Assembly: GCA_031555145.1 (NCBI GenBank)
Contig: JAVBUR010000005.1
Coordinates: 1 to 64,000, forward strand
DNA length: 64,000 nucleotides
Direction: 5' to 3'
From: JAJDIA01 sp031555145
GTDB taxonomy: Bacteria > Bacteroidota > Bacteroidia > Bacteroidales > Tannerellaceae
Positions 59,757 through 64,000 of this stretch are shown here, piece after piece (positions within the stretch are counted from its first letter, which is position 1; every line of letters starts with the position of its first letter). The position numbers and the translations under genes are program-made. The notes under the pieces are model-generated. The model did not search any database. It was not told the origin of the DNA and was given only the letters and a program-made list of their open reading frames with translations.

Positions 59757-62669
59757 ATGAAAAAGACAATCTTATTATCGGTTTGTTGCCTGTTACTGTC
59801 GGTAACGGCCTTTGGACAGGCTAATTTGGAGATGCCTCGTATTTCGCCCCGTCCGGCATCGGTTACCGGTGTGGCGGAGTGTCAGTTGTCACTCAATGGC
59901 ATCTGGAACTTTCAAACGCCTTCGGTGCAGAAGACATCGATTGAAGTGCCCGGCGAATGGACCATGCAGGGCTTTACCGTGGAAGAAGGAGAAACGGCTG
60001 TATATACGCGTACGTTTGATCTATCTGCTGACTGGCAGGGTAAGCGAATCAAAATTCGTTTTGATGGCGTCAGCTCATATGGATTGGTAAAAGTCAACGG
60101 TACAACCGTAGGGGAACACGAAGGAGGGATGGTTCCCTTCGAGATGGACATCACTTCGACTGTCAAACCGGGCAGGAATGAATTGACGGTAGAGGTACAG
60201 GCCAATACGATCAGCGACCGGATCGGTTGTGTATCACAATATGCCGTACATACGGTCGGCGGATTGGTACGGAAAGTAAGCTTGTATGCCCTTCCGGCAG
60301 TGAATATTGCTTCGCTGGATGCCGTGACCGTGCTGGATAAGAATTATAAGAACGCCACTTTATATATAGATACCCGGGTTGCGAATGAAGCCAACCTGAT
60401 CGGTTCCGTCAGCGTAGCCTACAGCTTGCTCGACGCTTCCGGAAAAGAAGTGGCTTCCGCCCGGGTGAATGCCAATGGACAAAATGAGGCCGATGCGCAA
60501 CTAAAAGTAGGAAATGCCCGACTGTGGAATCCGGAACATCCTTATTTATATACACTCACGACCCGCCTGTCGGTCGACGGTCAGCTGGTACAGACGAATA
60601 ATCAGAAGGTAGGTCTGCGTCAGGTGGAAGTGAAAGGAAATATCTTGCTCGTCAACGGAAAGAAAGTGAAATTGCACGGAGTCAACCGTCACGAAGCACA
60701 TCCCTTGCGTGGACGCAGCCTTACGCCGGAGTTATGCCGCCAGGATGCAGAGATCTTCCGCGCCGGTAACTGCAACTACATCCGTACATCGCATTATCCG
60801 CCATCGGAAGAATTCCTGGACGCCTGCGATGAACTGGGATTGTTTGTAGAGTGTGAAGCCGCAATTACCTGGGTACAGCACCATGCTTCTCCGATCTGGA
60901 AACATTGGAATTATGAAGATGAGAAATTCTTACCCTATATGATACGGGCAAACCAGGACAATATTGCCGGAAACCGCCATCACCCTTCGATTATTATCTG
61001 GTCGTTGGGCAATGAGTCACGTTGGTCGGGACTGTGGGCTAAAGTACTGGCGGCTGCCAAGCAGGCAGATCCGTCGCGTCCCACCAGTCTGCACGACCAG
61101 TGTTGGGGTGGATTCAATAATGCCGGAAGCAAGGCGGATATAGCCAATTATCACTATCCGGGCATAAACGGACCGGCGGCTTGTGATACCATGTCGCGTC
61201 CGACACTGTTTGGCGAGTATGCCCACCTGACGTGCTACAGTCGTCCGGAATTGGCCACTGATCCCGGCGTACGGGCGGCTTTCGGAAAACCACTGGTGCA
61301 GATGTACGACAGCATGTACTACCATGATGCCTGTCTGGGCGGAGCCTTATGGAGCGGTATCGACGATATCTTCCACCTGGCCGACGGACGTATCCTGGGG
61401 TATGGCCCCTGGGGACCGATCGATGGCTGGCGGCGTGAGAAACCCGAATATACCGGCATGAAAAAAGCCTACACCCCTTTCCGTTTACTCGACTATACCT
61501 GGAAGCAGGATGCCAAAAAGAAAACATATACGGTAGAACTAACCGTAGAAAACCGCTACGATTTCACCAACCTCTCCGAAGCCACCATTGAATACGGTAC
61601 GCAGGGAGGACAACTGACACCCCTCAAGGTGCAGATCCCGGCTCGGAGCAAAGGAACGATCCGTATCACCCTCGATCCGCAGCAGACGCAACTGTATCTG
61701 AAAGTAACCGACCCCCGCCAGTTTGTCTGTGCCGAGGAATTATTGACAAGAGAAGAAACAGCGAAGGAAGAATCCCCGGCTATTTACTCATTCGCCCTGG
61801 AAGAAACCGACAAGGCTTTTATCGTATCCGACAAAGATAAGAACCAACATTTCCTGATCAACAAGACAACCGGGCTGCTCTCGAAAGCAACGAATCACGG
61901 CAAGGTGATCTTGCAGCAAGGCCCTGTGTTCTGTCTGGTACCGATGAACCGGTTTGACGGCGGCAAACCGAATGTGGCAGGCGAGACCTACCAGAATAAT
62001 ATTTACCCGGACAAGAACTACGCCGAATATACCCTCTTTGCAAAAAGTATCGAAAGCCGGAAGCAGGCAGATGGCAGTATGGAAGTACGATCTGAACTGG
62101 CGTTCAACAGCGGGGCAACAGGTGTGATCACCTATCGTTTTGGAAGCAATAACGAAGTAACGGTTTCTTATGAAGTGACGATCCAACAAGACAAGGAAAT
62201 AGCCCCGCGTCAATACGGAATGCTGATGCAGGTGCCGGTATCGTTCCAGACATTGAACTGGGAACGCGATGGGGAGTTCACCGTGTATCCCGACCATGAT
62301 ATCGCCCGTCTCAAAGGTGAAGCCCGCCTGAATGCCAACCACTTGTATGAAGTGGAAGAATGGCGGAAAGTACCCCAGGGCGACTGGAAAGACGATGCAA
62401 ATATATTAGGTTCCGTTGATTTCCGTTCGACAAAGACACAGATCAAACGGGCGTCGTTGACGGATGATGCCGGTCATGGTATCGAGATCATCGGCGATGG
62501 ACGGAAAGCCTTCCGCGCCTGGCAACAGGATGGCTGTATCCAGGTATTGACGGCCGACTACAGCAATGGAGGATCGGAACCATTCTATGGCTCTCCGTTT
62601 ACTTCCGACCGGATCAAGATCAAGCAGGGAGATGTGTTGAAAGGAAATGTAACCTTCCGGTTGAAATAA
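59757..62669 (+). CDS. GH2 family beta-glycosidase (beta-galactosidase-like), copy 2
   Basis: A 970-residue enzyme with a signal peptide (MKKTILLSVCCLLLSVTAFGQ). Order: jelly roll (LSLNGIWNFQ, VPGEWTMQGF, IRFDGVSSYGLVKVNG), immunoglobulin-like domain, TIM barrel (VKLHGVNRHEAHPLRGR, NYIRTSHYPPS), C-terminal beta domains. Acid/base E420 in WSLGNES, nucleophile E487 in LFGEYAH. It is a paralogue of the enzyme at 40031. A sugar symporter gene follows 32 bp downstream, so it probably releases a sugar that the symporter brings in. Specificity inferred as beta-galactoside. Confidence 0.88.
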   Translation: MKKTILLSVCCLLLSVTAFGQANLEMPRISPRPASVTGVAECQLSLNGIWNFQTPSVQKTSIEVPGEWTMQGFTVEEGETAVYTRTFDLSADWQGKRIKIRFDGVSSYGLVKVNGTTVGEHEGGMVPFEMDITSTVKPGRNELTVEVQANTISDRIGCVSQYAVHTVGGLVRKVSLYALPAVNIASLDAVTVLDKNYKNATLYIDTRVANEANLIGSVSVAYSLLDASGKEVASARVNANGQNEADAQLKVGNARLWNPEHPYLYTLTTRLSVDGQLVQTNNQKVGLRQVEVKGNILLVNGKKVKLHGVNRHEAHPLRGRSLTPELCRQDAEIFRAGNCNYIRTSHYPPSEEFLDACDELGLFVECEAAITWVQHHASPIWKHWNYEDEKFLPYMIRANQDNIAGNRHHPSIIIWSLGNESRWSGLWAKVLAAAKQADPSRPTSLHDQCWGGFNNAGSKADIANYHYPGINGPAACDTMSRPTLFGEYAHLTCYSRPELATDPGVRAAFGKPLVQMYDSMYYHDACLGGALWSGIDDIFHLADGRILGYGPWGPIDGWRREKPEYTGMKKAYTPFRLLDYTWKQDAKKKTYTVELTVENRYDFTNLSEATIEYGTQGGQLTPLKVQIPARSKGTIRITLDPQQTQLYLKVTDPRQFVCAEELLTREETAKEESPAIYSFALEETDKAFIVSDKDKNQHFLINKTTGLLSKATNHGKVILQQGPVFCLVPMNRFDGGKPNVAGETYQNNIYPDKNYAEYTLFAKSIESRKQADGSMEVRSELAFNSGATGVITYRFGSNNEVTVSYEVTIQQDKEIAPRQYGMLMQVPVSFQTLNWERDGEFTVYPDHDIARLKGEARLNANHLYEVEEWRKVPQGDWKDDANILGSVDFRSTKTQIKRASLTDDAGHGIEIIGDGRKAFRAWQQDGCIQVLTADYSNGGSEPFYGSPFTSDRIKIKQGDVLKGNVTFRLK

Positions 62670-62701
62670 TTCCGATTGAAATCATATAGAACCACGCGTG
62701 T

Positions 62702-64000
62702 ATGAAACTGGGTACAATCGATATTTGTATTTTCATTGGATACTGTTTGCTGATCCTCTGTATCGGGTTGTTGGTGTCCCGGACTAAAAAGGGGAAGGAG
62801 AAAGACAGCAAGGATTATTTCCTGGCTGGCGGCGGATTGGCCTGGTGGGCGATCGGGGCTTCCATTATCGGATCGAATATTTCGGCCGAACAGTTTATCG
62901 GCATGTCGGGTTCAGGCTATGCCATAGGGCTGGGAATGGCAACCTACGAATGGATCGCTGCATTAGGACTGATTATTGTAGCCAAGTGGTTTCTCCCCAT
63001 TTTCCTGAAACAGCGGATCTATACCATGCCGCAGTTCCTGGAACAGCGGTTCGACAGCCGGGTGAAGACCGTCATGACGCTTTTCTGGTTGGCCGTCTTT
63101 ATTTTCATCAACCTGACGTCTATCCTGTATCTGGGGGCATTGACGATCCAAAGTGTATTAGGGATTCCGTTGCTGTACAGTATACTGTTTCTGGCGGTAT
63201 TTGCCGGTCTCTATTCCATTTATGGCGGCTTACGGGCGGTAGCGTTGACAGATGTGATCCAGGTACTCTTCCTGATTGCCGGCGGGCTGATCACCACCTA
63301 TGTGGCGGTGAATGCCTTGGGTGGCGGCGAAGGGCTGATCAAAGGGTTTGAGAATCTGTACGAGACATCACGCGATAAGTTCCATCTCATCCTCGATCCA
63401 TCCCATCCGGGGTATAAGGATTTGCCGGGACTGTCGGTTATTATCGGGGGATTGTGGGTAGCAAATCTCTATTATTGGGGATGTAACCAATATATCATCC
63501 AACGGGCACTGGCCGCCAAGTCGCTGGCAGAAGCCCAGAAAGGGATGCAATTTGCCGGACTGCTGAAACTGCTGATTCCGCTGATTGTCGTGATCCCGGG
63601 AATCGCAGTATATGCGATGAATGTGGAGTTGGGTCGGTCGGATGAGGCCTATCCCTGGTTATTAGCCAATATCGTGCCGACCGGGATCAAGGGACTTGCA
63701 CTCGCTGCCCTGACGGCTGCCATTGTCAGTTCACTGGCTTCGATGATGAACAGTATCTCTACGATCTTTACCCTGGATATTTACAAACCCTATATGCATA
63801 AGAAGGCAGGTGAAAGGGAGTTAGTTACGGTAGGACGTATAAGCAGTTTTGTGGCCTTGGTCGTCGCTGTTGTTATTACACCGATGTTGAGTAACCTCGA
63901 CCAGGCATTCCAGTATATCCAGGAGTTTACGGGTTTCGTAAGCCCGGGTGCATTGGCGATCTTCCTGGCCGGATTCTTCTACAAGAAAGCTACACCCAAC
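62702..64000 (+). CDS. Sodium/solute symporter (SSS/SGLT family), truncated by window end
   Basis: At least 433 residues, running off the window without a stop codon. It begins MKLGTIDICIFIGYCLLILCIG and has about ten hydrophobic segments so far. SGLT-type motifs are visible: KDYFLAGGGLAWWAIGASIIGSNISAEQFIG, the AVFAGLYSIYGGLRAVALTDVIQ core, and AAIVSSLASMMNSISTIFTLDIY in a later helix. Members import sugars with sodium. Linked with the GH2 gene upstream (32 bp gap), suggesting uptake of its product. Confidence 0.88.
   Translation, partial: MKLGTIDICIFIGYCLLILCIGLLVSRTKKGKEKDSKDYFLAGGGLAWWAIGASIIGSNISAEQFIGMSGSGYAIGLGMATYEWIAALGLIIVAKWFLPIFLKQRIYTMPQFLEQRFDSRVKTVMTLFWLAVFIFINLTSILYLGALTIQSVLGIPLLYSILFLAVFAGLYSIYGGLRAVALTDVIQVLFLIAGGLITTYVAVNALGGGEGLIKGFENLYETSRDKFHLILDPSHPGYKDLPGLSVIIGGLWVANLYYWGCNQYIIQRALAAKSLAEAQKGMQFAGLLKLLIPLIVVIPGIAVYAMNVELGRSDEAYPWLLANIVPTGIKGLALAALTAAIVSSLASMMNSISTIFTLDIYKPYMHKKAGERELVTVGRISSFVALVVAVVITPMLSNLDQAFQYIQEFTGFVSPGALAIFLAGFFYKKATPN

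Overview
The window looks like a Bacteroidales chromosome, most likely Parabacteroides or a close relative. The evidence is: promoter-like TAnnTTTG -7 boxes ahead of many genes; abundant SusD/FimA/BspA-type families; a DUF4301 protein; meso-diaminopimelate dehydrogenase; and a protein with a type IX secretion (T9SS) C-terminal tail. The genus is an inference. No rRNA, tRNA, CRISPR array, complete transposon or recombinase gene was seen.

Layout. 0.3-4.2 kb: a VKOR-like membrane protein, a GH109-type secreted oxidoreductase/glycosidase, then a decayed stretch holding the tail of a SusD gene, a T9SS-tailed protein and the broken start of an ECF sigma factor. 4.2-9.4 kb: a membrane metallophosphoesterase, a FimB/Mfa2-like lipoprotein, a sugar isomerase/epimerase-like TIM barrel and a membrane TPR-AraC hybrid regulator. 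9.6-14.8 kb: a giant BspA-like leucine-rich-repeat surface protein. 15-18.7 kb: a compact run ddh-lgt-flavodiiron protein-nagB. 18.8-24.6 kb: a five-gene MacAB-TolC-like efflux operon on the minus strand. 24.8-26.4 kb: a small SPFH/ribbon-helix-helix/membrane-protein operon. 26.6-30.5 kb: a RelA/SpoT homologue divergent from a DUF4301 gene. 30.7-36.6 kb: sialate O-acetylesterase, MBL-fold hydrolase, PHP phosphatase, then kbl divergent from a threonine dehydrogenase (threonine to glycine) and an RsbW-like ATPase. 36.8-44.5 kb: a carbohydrate locus with AraC regulator, GH95-like enzyme, GH2 enzyme, an orphan beta-sandwich protein and an SGNH hydrolase.

The most interesting region is 44.6-59.1 kb: a nine-gene fimbrial operon (DUF3575, DUF5119 lipoprotein, four fimbrillin-like lipoproteins, an unclassified lipoprotein, a DUF4906-FISUMP protein, and a 1251-residue protein combining a DUF4906-like region, a ConA/LamG-like region and 17 LRR-like repeats). 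It is preceded by two 28-bp near-identical inverted repeats (44784-44811 and 44973-45000) that contain the core ARACGTWCGT known from Bacteroides fragilis invertible promoters. The 161 bp between them carry a promoter-like box that points away from the operon as sequenced, so I read this as a phase-variable DNA switch in its OFF orientation. A perfect 40-bp palindrome lies just beyond it.

After the fimbrial operon come a terminator, a 0.65 kb regulatory-looking gap with an 18-bp direct repeat, a second GH2 enzyme paralogous to the first, and a sodium/solute symporter cut off by the window end.
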